In this document: piece by piece, positions 52,082-61,486 of the stretch
How the letters are laid out: each line of letters begins with the position of its first letter
Numbering within the stretch: the stretch's first letter is position 1
Assembly: GCA_052173355.1 (NCBI GenBank)
Contig: JBQMYS010000001.1
Coordinates: 23,036 to 87,035, forward strand
Length of the DNA: 64,000 nt
Source of the DNA: JABZIP01 sp052173355
GTDB lineage: Bacteria > Bacillota > Clostridia > Peptostreptococcales > Anaerovoracaceae
Direction: 5' to 3'
Position numbers and translations under genes: made by a program
Notes under the pieces: model-generated
What the model was told of the DNA's origin: nothing
Seen by the model: only the letters and a program-made list of their open reading frames with translations
Databases searched by the model: none

Positions 52082-54444
52082 TTTACCTCGTCTTCATTAT
52101 GTATAAATTTGAATATCATCATAGCAGATTGTGCTCTTGTAGCTGCCTGTTGCGGCTCAAAATTGCCATCAGGTGTACCGTTTACGATTCCCGAACCTGC
52201 CATTGTCATGATGTAATCAGTTGCCCAATAACTAACTTTATTTTGATCTTTAAACGCGATATAGCTATTTTTTTGTGGTAATGTAATTTGTTTCATAATC
52301 GCATATTTACAAAGCATTGTGCACATTTGCTCGCGTGTAATATTCGTACCCGGTGAAAATTCGTTTGGATTTGAACCGTTTGTAATTCCTTTTTCTATAC
52401 CCCAATATACATATGGTGCAAACCAGTCATCCGTTTTCACATCATAGAAAAATTGTGGCGGTGATTTGGATACATCTTCACCGGAAAGCTTTGCCAACAT
52501 TGTTAAAAACTGTGCCCTGGTTAATTTTCCGTCCGGATTAAACATATTATTACCAATTCCGTTAATAACACCCTTAGACGCAAGCTCCGTAATTTCTTTT
52601 TTAGCCCAATGCCCCTCAATATCGCTAAAGATTTGAATGTCCTCTCCAACCTGAACAGGAATAGATGCATCATAATTTTGGAATTTAATATAAATATATC
52701 CTCTTTCTCCATTTCTGTCACCTGCTGTAAATACACCTTGTTCATCTATTGAACCGATATTTTTATCACAACTGAATGTGAATACATTATCATCTGAAAC
52801 TACATTTATATTTCCCTGCATTACCTTCATATTGATGTCTTTTGTTTCTTTCGGATTGATTTTAAGCCCTGCGATTGAAGGTGCTATGGTAAGACCGCTT
52901 TTTACAACTGTTACATTTGTTTCCCCTTTAGCATTGCCAAGACTTGCCGATATTTTTATATTCCCCTCATTTATACCTGCTGTAAACATACCGTTTGCAT
53001 CTACCGTACCTTCTCCTTTATCAATACTATATGTAGGACTAACTCCTTTTCTAACTATTTCAAATTTCGAATTTAGCCCTGCTGTATCGAATTTCATTTT
53101 TGATCCTGCAAGCAAAAGCGTTTGTGCGGGATAAATCGCCAAATTGGAAATCTCACTATCAAAGCCGCCTTTTTTGTAAGCCAAAAGTAAACCGTTTGAT
53201 ACCTTTCGTTCACCCCCTCCTGACGGTAAATTTTTTCTTCCGGCTGCATTTTCGAGTCCTGAAAGTCTGGCATAAAATGTTGATGATCCTCCGCCGTCTA
53301 AATTGGCTACATGCACACATCCCAAAGCTTTCATGTGCTTTGCAAGGTCCGTAAGCCCCAGTCCTTTTGCATTTGCAGACCTGCCGTCTAAAACATAAAG
53401 TACGACTGAACCGTCCGCTTTAATTCCAACTGCTGTTCGCGGATTCAAATTAGTACCGCCTGTTGCAAGTTGTCCGTTTTCGAGTATCGTATAATAGACT
53501 CCCAACGCTTCAGTCGCATTATCATATGCTGAATTTCCATTACTCGATACTTCGATTTCGACATTACTTCCTACAATCATCGAATACAGTTGCGATGCCG
53601 AAGCGGATCCTGCCGGTGTCGAAAGCACTATTTCATTTACTCCGATAGGCGTATTTCTGGCATCTACGTTTACAGCTTTAACCGTTGCGTTAATATGTTT
53701 TCCAACTCTAAGCTGGGTGTTATCCGAATTTCCGCAATCCAGCACAACTTCTATGCAACTTCCCTGCGTTTTGGTGCTTTCAGCGTAGTGTCTATTATAT
53801 AAATGTAACCCCTGTGCACCCCCATGCGGCACATTGATAAAATCTATATTCCTTTTAAATGCCGTCTGTATTACTTCCGGTGTCAATATAGGTGTATCAA
53901 GAACTACCCCGTTTTGATCTGTTGTAGTTGTTATATTGTTTCCTGAGTTGTATCTAATCTCTCCTTTTATGCTATAAGTAAGAGATGTAGGTTGCAATGA
54001 AGCTTTCCCTTCACTATCAAAAACTACAACTTTTTCCGACTGATAGCCTGAACTTATAATGTTACCCGCGTGCATCGTCAATCCTTTAGGCGCTCCCGAT
54101 GACGTATCAAATATATCTCCGTTTATAGCTGCTATCACATTATATCCTGTATTTTCAACATCTTTTACCATAGTTCCGACCGTAGATACCGATCTTACCT
54201 GCCCTGAATAAACTATAGGAACAAGTCCGCTCGCAGCAAGATTTGTTGAAACAAAATATGCATGTTGATTTCCGCTTGATGCACTTTGCCCTATCTGTTC
54301 GCCATAATACGTATCAATATAAATTTGCTTATTTGCATCATAATGAACATTTCCAATTCCTTCGTAATACGAAAATCCTGAAAATGAAGCAAACACCATT
54401 AAAATTAAAAATAACGACAAAACTTTTTTAATATTTTTATTCAT
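52078..54444 (-). CDS. SLH-domain protein with phosphodiester glycosidase (NAGPA-like) domain
   Basis: Secreted protein of 788 residues. Signal peptide (about 1-26), then a phosphodiester glycosidase (DUF2233/NAGPA-type) domain to about 420 with INGDIFD, VLYVLDGRSANAKGL and the hallmark ANLDGGGSST; a two-unit Ig-like middle part; and three SLH repeats from about 610 (FSDIEGHWAKKEITELASKG, FYDVKTDDWFAPYVYWGIEKG, FKDQNKVSYWATDYI) that bind secondary cell-wall polymer. Start ATG at 54444, sharing one base with the upstream stop, with AAGGAG in place. The genes just upstream (DHHW and MBOAT) suggest a link with wall-polymer O-acetylation; the substrate is unknown. Confidence 0.92.
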   Translation of the reverse strand: MNKNIKKVLSLFLILMVFASFSGFSYYEGIGNVHYDANKQIYIDTYYGEQIGQSASSGNQHAYFVSTNLAASGLVPIVYSGQVRSVSTVGTMVKDVENTGYNVIAAINGDIFDTSSGAPKGLTMHAGNIISSGYQSEKVVVFDSEGKASLQPTSLTYSIKGEIRYNSGNNITTTTDQNGVVLDTPILTPEVIQTAFKRNIDFINVPHGGAQGLHLYNRHYAESTKTQGSCIEVVLDCGNSDNTQLRVGKHINATVKAVNVDARNTPIGVNEIVLSTPAGSASASQLYSMIVGSNVEIEVSSNGNSAYDNATEALGVYYTILENGQLATGGTNLNPRTAVGIKADGSVVLYVLDGRSANAKGLGLTDLAKHMKALGCVHVANLDGGGSSTFYARLSGLENAAGRKNLPSGGGERKVSNGLLLAYKKGGFDSEISNLAIYPAQTLLLAGSKMKFDTAGLNSKFEIVRKGVSPTYSIDKGEGTVDANGMFTAGINEGNIKISASLGNAKGETNVTVVKSGLTIAPSIAGLKINPKETKDINMKVMQGNINVVSDDNVFTFSCDKNIGSIDEQGVFTAGDRNGERGYIYIKFQNYDASIPVQVGEDIQIFSDIEGHWAKKEITELASKGVINGIGNNMFNPDGKLTRAQFLTMLAKLSGEDVSKSPPQFFYDVKTDDWFAPYVYWGIEKGITNGSNPNEFSPGTNITREQMCTMLCKYAIMKQITLPQKNSYIAFKDQNKVSYWATDYIMTMAGSGIVNGTPDGNFEPQQAATRAQSAMMIFKFIHNEDEVK

Positions 54445-55667
54445 CAAAGTTCTCCTTCAAAATTATACATTACGTCGCTAAATGCATCCCCATTATACAT
54501 CAGCAAGACTATATCCGGCTTGTGTTTCATTGCGTATTCGCTAACAGAAAACTTGAAAAGTCTTAAATCCAATGCTCGTACTTCGTTAACACCAAGCGAT
54601 AAAAATGAATATACAGGGATTCCGAAAGAATCTTTGATTATCATAACCTTGCCTTTATTAACCAAGTTGTTTTTAAAAACAAGCTGTTCATTATCTCCAT
54701 GATAAACAGCATATCTATTTAAATAAGGATCAAATTTTTTGTCACTTACGTATTCACTACTTAATATTGCTTTTTCGAAACTTCCATTGTATACAGTTTC
54801 ATTTCCATTTTCAATCTGTGTCAGGGTATAATCAGTATCAAAATCAGGTGTAATTAAATTAAAATCATCAAGTCCTGCATATATCATACCTGTTCGTCTG
54901 CCCATAGAACCTAAAAAGCATTTTTTTGTAATTTTCTGTTTAAAATTGTCTATATTGCTATATTTTTCATCTATTGAAAATCCGTAATCTTCATTGAGTT
55001 TTTTTTCTATGAGATTTGTAGCATCAAAAGCCGTTTCAATTTTCCAATGATGATCCGTATCATAAAAAAGTTCCTTCGGAGTTTTACCGTTTTCTCTTAA
55101 ACACTTTCTTAAGTCAATATAATCTATATTGTTTTCTTTTAATAAATTTAAAAACTTATCTACATTATAATCTGAAAAATCATTTCGCGTTTTAGGTAAG
55201 TCGTTCTTTGCACCGCTCAATTTAAAAGGGGCTTGAACATATAAAAACGGTATATCAGAAGCATCCAGCTCTTTTTTTAAAGTTTGTACTTTCAAAAATG
55301 CGGCTTCCACTTCATCATCCTTTTTATCAATCTTAAAAGTTATCTGGTTATATTTAGTTTTATAAATTTCACCATATCCAGCATCCGCTAAAACTTTTTT
55401 TAATGCAAGTTTTTGAATAAATCCGTATTCTTCAATATACATAGGCGCCAAAAATGCTTTGTCGCTAACTACAGACTCTGCTATTTGCGTAGCTTTTTCC
55501 ACTCTTTCAAAAATCGGTGTGCCCTGTAATACTTCAGTACGGTACCTTGTTATAAAATGACTGATAGGATTTCCCCCATGATTAACAAACATACCGATAA
55601 GCATACCATAAATTATAAAAAGAAAAACTAATGCCACAATATTATTTCGCTCAATTTTAATTTTCAA
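54444..55667 (-). CDS. DHHW/AlgX-PatB-like SGNH protein
   Basis: Membrane-anchored extracytoplasmic protein of 407 residues. One N-terminal membrane segment (about 10-28) is followed by a soluble SGNH-like fold with the diagnostic YDTDHHWKIETA and a nucleophile-type KDSFGIPVYSF. Family members transfer acetyl groups delivered by an MBOAT partner to polysaccharide. The MBOAT gene lies 8 bases upstream and the SLH gene is coupled downstream (TGATG). Confidence 0.88.
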   Translation of the reverse strand: MKIKIERNNIVALVFLFIIYGMLIGMFVNHGGNPISHFITRYRTEVLQGTPIFERVEKATQIAESVVSDKAFLAPMYIEEYGFIQKLALKKVLADAGYGEIYKTKYNQITFKIDKKDDEVEAAFLKVQTLKKELDASDIPFLYVQAPFKLSGAKNDLPKTRNDFSDYNVDKFLNLLKENNIDYIDLRKCLRENGKTPKELFYDTDHHWKIETAFDATNLIEKKLNEDYGFSIDEKYSNIDNFKQKITKKCFLGSMGRRTGMIYAGLDDFNLITPDFDTDYTLTQIENGNETVYNGSFEKAILSSEYVSDKKFDPYLNRYAVYHGDNEQLVFKNNLVNKGKVMIIKDSFGIPVYSFLSLGVNEVRALDLRLFKFSVSEYAMKHKPDIVLLMYNGDAFSDVMYNFEGEL

Positions 55668-55675
55668 ACTGCCTC

Positions 55676-57091
55676 CTAAAAATTAAAATAAATAAACGGA
55701 TTGTATGCTCCCTTTACCAAATAGGATATAACACCTAAAAATAAAAACATCAATCCTACTATATAAATAGTTTGTCCTATCTTTGAATTGGCAAAATTTG
55801 TATTTTCTATTTTGTTGAATAAAGGCATTGAAAACAGAATTCCTAAAACAAGAAATATTCCGAACTCCTTTAAATAAAATAAAAATTCCGCATCAACTAT
55901 TCCGTTTTTAGTAGGGACAAACATTGTAATCAAATATGCCTTTGCTTCCGCTATGCTCTGCGCTCTAAAAAGTACCCATCCGAACATTACAAAAAGCAAA
56001 GTATACAAATGACGATACAAACCAAATCCGTCATTTGTATCCAGTTTTAAGGATTTTTCCAAAGACAAAAGCACAAAGTACATAAGTCCCCAACATATAA
56101 ATGTCCAATTAGCTCCATGCCATATACCCGTAAGCGCCCAAACTATGAACAAATTTGCATAAAGCCTGACATTGGTATTAACTCTACTGCCTCCAAGCGG
56201 AATATACACATAATCCCGAAACCAGGTTCCAAGCGATATATGCCATCTCCTCCAAAATTCACTTATAGATTTGGATACATAAGGATAATTAAAGTTTTCA
56301 TTAAAATGGAAGCCGAACATACGCCCAAGTCCTATAGCCATATCGGAATATCCGGAAAAATCATAGTAAATTTGCAGTGTATAACAAATTGCACCAAGCC
56401 AAGCCATCATCATCGAAAGCTTACCGTAACCAAGCAATGTATAAGACATATCTGCAACTATCGCCACATTATTTGCAATCAAAACTTTTTTTGACAAACC
56501 TATTATAAAACGATTTGCTCCATCCGAAAAATCTTTTAAACTTTCACGTCGATTTGCTATTTCATTTGCTATAGTTTCATATCTTACTATAGGCCCTGCG
56601 ACAAGCTGTGGAAAAAACGATATGTAAAGTCCTACATTTAACGGATTAGTTTGAACTTCTCCTTTTTGTCTGTAAATATCAATAACATAAGATATTGCCT
56701 GAAAAGTAAAAAACGATATACCTATAGGCAGTGCAATATCCGGTATTGACCAATTTACGTTTGTAGCAAGTTCGATATTTTTAATTGTAAAGGTTAAATA
56801 TTTAAATATAAATATTATACTTAAATTTGTAAAAAGCATACCCGCAATTATTATTTTAGCTTTAAATTTATCTTGCCTAAATTTATCTATAAGTATTCCG
56901 AATATCCAATTCATTAAAATTGAAAACAACAACACAAAAACAAACTTAGGCTCTCCCCATGCGTAAAATCCTATGCTTGCCACAAACAAAAATACATTTT
57001 GCAGTATACGATTATTTCTAAAAATCGTATAGTATAAAAGTATTACAACAGGCAAAAATACGGTTATAAAAATTAGCGAAGAAAACAGCAT
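55676..57091 (-). CDS. MBOAT O-acyltransferase (AlgI/PatA-like)
   Basis: Polytopic membrane enzyme of 471 residues that passes acetyl groups across the membrane. Typical start LFSSLIFITVFLPVVILLYY, the FYAWGEPKFVFVLLFSI motif, a YDFSGYSDMAIGLGRMFGF block, EFWRRWHISLGTWFRDYVYIPLGGSR, and the catalytic histidine in TGIWHGANWTFICWG. The ATG at 57091 has AGGAG six bases upstream; TTG at 57094 is less likely. Forms a pair with the following DHHW gene. Confidence 0.93.
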   Translation of the reverse strand: MLFSSLIFITVFLPVVILLYYTIFRNNRILQNVFLFVASIGFYAWGEPKFVFVLLFSILMNWIFGILIDKFRQDKFKAKIIIAGMLFTNLSIIFIFKYLTFTIKNIELATNVNWSIPDIALPIGISFFTFQAISYVIDIYRQKGEVQTNPLNVGLYISFFPQLVAGPIVRYETIANEIANRRESLKDFSDGANRFIIGLSKKVLIANNVAIVADMSYTLLGYGKLSMMMAWLGAICYTLQIYYDFSGYSDMAIGLGRMFGFHFNENFNYPYVSKSISEFWRRWHISLGTWFRDYVYIPLGGSRVNTNVRLYANLFIVWALTGIWHGANWTFICWGLMYFVLLSLEKSLKLDTNDGFGLYRHLYTLLFVMFGWVLFRAQSIAEAKAYLITMFVPTKNGIVDAEFLFYLKEFGIFLVLGILFSMPLFNKIENTNFANSKIGQTIYIVGLMFLFLGVISYLVKGAYNPFIYFNF

Positions 57092-57103
57092 CAAAATCTC
57101 CTA

Positions 57104-58495
57104 TTACTTGGTTGAATTTAAAAAGACTTTATATGCCTTATATGCCATATAAATATCGTATTTGCTTGCAGTTTCATAAGGCGAATGCATAGAAAACAGA
57201 GGAACTCCGCAATCCAAAACTTCAATTCCTCTATCTGCCAGTATATATGCAATCGTTCCACCGCCGCCCTCATCAACTCGCCCTATTTCAGATGATTGGT
57301 ATGAAATCTTATTTTTTTCGAATAAACCGCGCACATAAGCAACAAATTCTGCATTTGCATCGGATGCACCGGATTTTCCTCTTGCTCCTGTGTATTTTTC
57401 AATGGTAACTCCGTTACCCAAAAAAGATGCGTTGTTTTTTTCCATCACTTCCGGAAAGCTCGGATCGAATCCTGCGGTTACATCAGCCGAAAGCGCCCTT
57501 GAAGCCGAAAACGTCCTTTGTAAAGCATACGGATGAACTATACCTGTTTTTTCGAGTAAGTCCATCATAAATAATTCAAAATTCTTGGATTCCATACCGG
57601 TATTTCCCATACTTCCAACTTCTTCCTTGTCAGAAAATATACAAATTGCCGTCTTTTTTAATTTTTTGTCGCTCTCAAGCATAGCAATCAAACTCGTATA
57701 TGCGCATACCCTGTCATCTTGACCATATGCCGCAACCATACTTGAATCAAACCCCAAAGAATGCGCCTTGAATGCAGGTACAACCTCAATTTCCGCACTT
57801 CTAAAGTCATCTTCATCCATACCGTAGTTTAATTTAAGATAATTCAAGATATTTGCTTTTACAGGGTTTTCAGCATTTTCATCATCAAGAGGCATAGATC
57901 CTATTACAATATTCAAATTTTCACCGTTAATTCCATCTGCAAGTGACTTTGCTTCCTGTTTTTTTGCAAGATGCGGAAGCAAGTCTGTAATCAAAAATAT
58001 CGGCTCTCCCACTTCCTCTCCTATACGGATATTTACTGTACTTCCGTCAGTTTTGGCAATTACACCATGAAGTGCAAGCGGTATTGTGGTCCACTGATAT
58101 TTTTTAATTCCACCATAATAATGAGTTTTCAAAAGTGCGATTCCCTCATCTTCATATAGCGGATTTTGTTTTAAATCAAGTCTTGGTGCATCTATATGTG
58201 ACCCTATACAATTAAATCCGTTTGTCAATTCTTCTTCACCTATTTGAGCTAAATATATTGACTTGCCTTTGTTCGATGCATATACTTTGTCCCCCGGCAT
58301 CAGAGTTTGGCAGGAATTTATATCTTTATATCCACATAATGTAGCCATTTCAATTATTTTAGAAACAGCTTCTCTTTCCGTTTTCACTTCATTCAAAAAT
58401 TCCATGTAACCGTTTGAAAAATCCATTATTTTCTGCATAGTTTTCGCATCAATGTTTTTCCATCTTTTGTTATTTTTCTTTTTGGCATTATTCAT
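57104..58495 (-). CDS. M18 family aminopeptidase
   Basis: Cytoplasmic zinc aminopeptidase, tetrahedral dodecamer in known members, cleaving N-terminal acidic residues. 463 residues. Metal and catalytic motifs: CIGSHIDAPRLDLK, KTHYYGGIKKYQW, DDRVCAYTSL, IFSDKEEVGSMG and FSMHSPYETAS. The start is ATG at 58495 or GTG at 58498, both workable with AAGGGG upstream. It matches the ApeA-like Bacillota branch. Gap 12 bases to MBOAT. Confidence 0.92.
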   Translation of the reverse strand: MNNAKKKNNKRWKNIDAKTMQKIMDFSNGYMEFLNEVKTEREAVSKIIEMATLCGYKDINSCQTLMPGDKVYASNKGKSIYLAQIGEEELTNGFNCIGSHIDAPRLDLKQNPLYEDEGIALLKTHYYGGIKKYQWTTIPLALHGVIAKTDGSTVNIRIGEEVGEPIFLITDLLPHLAKKQEAKSLADGINGENLNIVIGSMPLDDENAENPVKANILNYLKLNYGMDEDDFRSAEIEVVPAFKAHSLGFDSSMVAAYGQDDRVCAYTSLIAMLESDKKLKKTAICIFSDKEEVGSMGNTGMESKNFELFMMDLLEKTGIVHPYALQRTFSASRALSADVTAGFDPSFPEVMEKNNASFLGNGVTIEKYTGARGKSGASDANAEFVAYVRGLFEKNKISYQSSEIGRVDEGGGGTIAYILADRGIEVLDCGVPLFSMHSPYETASKYDIYMAYKAYKVFLNSTK

Positions 58496-58530
58496 CACAA
58501 ATATCCCCTTATATAATATTTTTAATTTAA

Positions 58531-59457
58531 TTAAATTTCATTTAATACAGTTGCTACAATATTTTTAGAATTTAAAACAAATGCTTCCCAAGGTTGCTCC
58601 GCCTCTCTTTCGGGCGACCATACTTTATCTTCATATTCTGTCAATATTTCTTCAAAATCGCATCCCCGCTCTTTTCTTGATAATATAAATTCTTTTAAAT
58701 TTTCAGCATTTTTAATAAATAAATCAAAATAAACACCCGTATATTCATCCGGCATTACCCCAAAATGTGGAGAAATTATTATCTTTGGATTAACAGCTTT
58801 ACATTTTATTGCAGATTCAATACTTTGCTTCAAACTTTTAAGCGCAGGAACATGTATTGAATCCGGACTTTCAAGAACTCCTGTTGTTTCACTTGCAAAC
58901 ATAATTCCGCGCGGTTCTAATACAAATGTCAAAGAACAATCGGTATGGCCTTTTGTTTCAAGAACTTGCAAATATTCTCCCGCACCAATATATATTTTAT
59001 CACCGTCTTGCAAAATATTATCTACATGCATTTCTTCTACAGGTATATCAACCTCATGTCCTTTATAAAGCCTTGCGGCCGCTTGCGAGAGTTCAAATAT
59101 GGTTTTCCTTGCTCCTGCGCTTTCAAACACCCGTTTTGCTTTTTCTGCCCCATAGACCTCTATATTTTCCCATCTGCTTTTTACCAAAGGAAGCGCACCT
59201 ATATGATCGTAATGTGTATGTGATAAAATCAGCATATCTACCGCTTTTTTATCATATTTATTTAATACATTCTCTATATTTTCAATTAACTTGTCGGCAC
59301 AAAAAGCCATCCCGCAATCGTAAAGAACAGTTTTTTCATTACCCAAAATAAGCAAAGACTCCCCGCCTCTGCCACCTGTCACACGTTCTATATTTTCAGG
59401 AAAAGAAAATCTGCTATGATTATCAAAGCCTTTTACCCACTCTTTATGTTCTGTCAT
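58531..59457 (-). CDS. MBL-fold metallohydrolase
   Basis: Metallo-beta-lactamase-fold protein of 308 residues. LILSHTHYDHIGALP gives HxHxDH; TKGHTDCSLTFVLE supplies the next histidine and ISPHFGVM the last. The bridging aspartate position reads ASETTG, with glutamate instead of aspartate. A C-terminal extension of about 100 residues is unlike RNase Z or glyoxalase II. Substrate unknown. The ATG overlaps the phosphorylase stop (TGATG). Confidence 0.82.
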   Translation of the reverse strand: MTEHKEWVKGFDNHSRFSFPENIERVTGGRGGESLLILGNEKTVLYDCGMAFCADKLIENIENVLNKYDKKAVDMLILSHTHYDHIGALPLVKSRWENIEVYGAEKAKRVFESAGARKTIFELSQAAARLYKGHEVDIPVEEMHVDNILQDGDKIYIGAGEYLQVLETKGHTDCSLTFVLEPRGIMFASETTGVLESPDSIHVPALKSLKQSIESAIKCKAVNPKIIISPHFGVMPDEYTGVYFDLFIKNAENLKEFILSRKERGCDFEEILTEYEDKVWSPEREAEQPWEAFVLNSKNIVATVLNEI

Positions 59458-60767
59458 CAATCAAGTCCCACTATTTTCTTTATAATCGGTAATTTTTCAG
59501 GTTTTTTATCACCTATAAAAAATGCTCCCGAAATCTCATCATATGCATCTTTTAATTTATGTGCATCATTTCCATAAATAGTTGCAATTACATCTCCTTT
59601 TGCAACTTTACTTCCAATTTGCACATTTAAATATATTCCACTTGAAAGGTCAATTTTATCATCTTTTTTCAATCTACCTGCTCCTGAAAGCTGTGATGCC
59701 GTTCCCACTTTTTGCGCATTTATTGCGCATACATATCCTTTTTCTTCAGCTATCAGTTCTTTTTTCATACTCGCCGTTGGAAACACATCATAATTTTCAA
59801 ATATGCGCATATCTCCACCTTGTAATTTTACAATTTCCTTAAATTTTTCAAAGGCTTTTCCGCTATCCAGCAATTTATTTGCCAAATTCTTTGCTGCATA
59901 TATCGAATCCGCTTTTTTCGCTAAAAATATCATCATTGCGGAAAGTTCAATGCAAATTTCTTTCAAATCATCAACGGCACTTCCTTTTAAAAGTTCAATA
60001 GCTTCTATCACTTCCAAACTGTTTCCGACCGCCTTTCCAAGGGGTTTATCCATATCTGAAATAATAGCAACTGTTTTCTTACCAAAGGAATTACCTATCG
60101 ACACCATTATTTCGCTAAGCTTTACAGCTGAAGCAATATCTTTCATAAAAGCTCCCGCTCCGCACTTAACATCCAAAACTATAGCATCATCGCCCGAAGC
60201 AAGCTTTTTACTCATAATACTTGAGGCTATCAATCCCATATTTGCAACAGTTTGTGTAACATCTCTAAGAGCATAAATTTTTTTGTCCGCAGGCGCAATA
60301 TTGGCAGTTTGTGTAATCAAGGCAACACCGATTTTATTTACTTGTTCTTCCAATTCTTTGACAGTAAAAGAATTTTTAAAATTCGGTATCGCTTCAAGCT
60401 TATCGGCGGTACCTCCTGTAAACCCCAGCGAGCGCCCGCTCATCTTTGCTACATTAACTCCCGCAGCGGCGGCTATCGGAGCAACAATAAGTGTAGTTTT
60501 ATCTCCAATTCCTCCTGTGCTGTGCTTGTCTACCTTCATGCCTTTAATATTTGATAAATCTATTATATCACCCGAATCTTTCATGGCTTTTGTCAGATAT
60601 ACGATTTCATCCATACTCAAATCATTTAAATATATAGCCATAAGCAATGCAGCCATCTGATAATCAGGAATTTCTCCACCGGTATATCCGTTTACAAAAA
60701 AAGTAATTTCTTCTTCTGTCAAACTCATTTTATCTCTTTTTTTTGCAATTATACTACTTGCATTCAT
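59457..60767 (-). CDS. pdp: Pyrimidine-nucleoside (thymidine) phosphorylase
   Basis: Splits thymidine, uridine or deoxyuridine with phosphate in nucleoside salvage. 436 residues. Conserved blocks: VDKHSTGGIGDKTTLIVAPI, KMSGRSLGFTGGTADKLEAI, LRDVTQTVANMGLIASSIMSKK and DVKCGAGAFMKD. The ATG at 60767 overlaps the phosphoesterase stop by 14 bases and has GAGG in place; the longer frame to 60815 is unlikely. Thymidine-specific and broad pyrimidine forms cannot be told apart here. Confidence 0.94.
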   Translation of the reverse strand: MNASSIIAKKRDKMSLTEEEITFFVNGYTGGEIPDYQMAALLMAIYLNDLSMDEIVYLTKAMKDSGDIIDLSNIKGMKVDKHSTGGIGDKTTLIVAPIAAAAGVNVAKMSGRSLGFTGGTADKLEAIPNFKNSFTVKELEEQVNKIGVALITQTANIAPADKKIYALRDVTQTVANMGLIASSIMSKKLASGDDAIVLDVKCGAGAFMKDIASAVKLSEIMVSIGNSFGKKTVAIISDMDKPLGKAVGNSLEVIEAIELLKGSAVDDLKEICIELSAMMIFLAKKADSIYAAKNLANKLLDSGKAFEKFKEIVKLQGGDMRIFENYDVFPTASMKKELIAEEKGYVCAINAQKVGTASQLSGAGRLKKDDKIDLSSGIYLNVQIGSKVAKGDVIATIYGNDAHKLKDAYDEISGAFFIGDKKPEKLPIIKKIVGLD

Positions 60768-61485
60768 TTGTAACCTCTTTCTTTTCGTCACTCCAAATAC
60801 AAATCGGTTTAGCATTCAAATAATCATAAGATGTCAAATCGTAAAATACACCGTTCATTTCCCCTTTGAACCCTTTGACAAAATTATCCTTACCATGTAA
60901 ATGCCCATAAATCACTCTTTCTACACCAAATTCAGTAAAAAGTTCTGTAAAACCCGATTTATGAAAGCTATCATTAGTAGGCGGATAATGCAGCATCCCT
61001 ATTATGCGCTCTTTCCCTGCCTTTTTAGCCATCTCAAGAGAGAGTCTAAGCCTTATAATTTCGCGATTGTATATCTTTTCATCATGAAGCGTAAACTCGG
61101 CAGCACCCGGACAAACCCAGCCTCTTGAGCCGCATATTGCAAAATCACCTACTTCAAAAAAATTCGATTGTAAAAATTTCATACCGGGATAAAGTGAATT
61201 CATTTTTGTAATTGAACTCCACCACAAATCATGGTTGCCTTTAATAAGTATCTTACTACCCGGAAGTTTATCAATCCAATCCAAATCGTAAATTGCATCA
61301 TCAAGTTTCAGCCCCCAAGATGTATCACCTCCAACGAGCACAACATCTTCGGGCATCACTGTTTTTCGCCAATACTCCTCTAATTTTTCCTCGTGCTTTT
61401 CCCATTTACTTCCAAATATATTCATAGGTTTTTCGATATAAGGCGCAAACGACAAATGCAAATCGGAAATCGCGAAAATCTTCAT
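60754..61485 (-). CDS. Calcineurin-like metallophosphoesterase
   Basis: 243-residue cytoplasmic phosphoesterase. Two-metal motifs in order: ISDLHLSF, VLVGGDTSWG, ILIKGNHDLWWSS, MLHYPPTND and YGHLHGKDN. The substrate is unknown; this YfcE/Ser-Thr phosphatase-like group is widespread in Clostridia. It begins one base after the recA stop, so it belongs to the recA operon. Confidence 0.9.
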   Translation of the reverse strand: MKIFAISDLHLSFAPYIEKPMNIFGSKWEKHEEKLEEYWRKTVMPEDVVLVGGDTSWGLKLDDAIYDLDWIDKLPGSKILIKGNHDLWWSSITKMNSLYPGMKFLQSNFFEVGDFAICGSRGWVCPGAAEFTLHDEKIYNREIIRLRLSLEMAKKAGKERIIGMLHYPPTNDSFHKSGFTELFTEFGVERVIYGHLHGKDNFVKGFKGEMNGVFYDLTSYDYLNAKPICIWSDEKKEVTNECK

Positions 61486-61486
61486 A

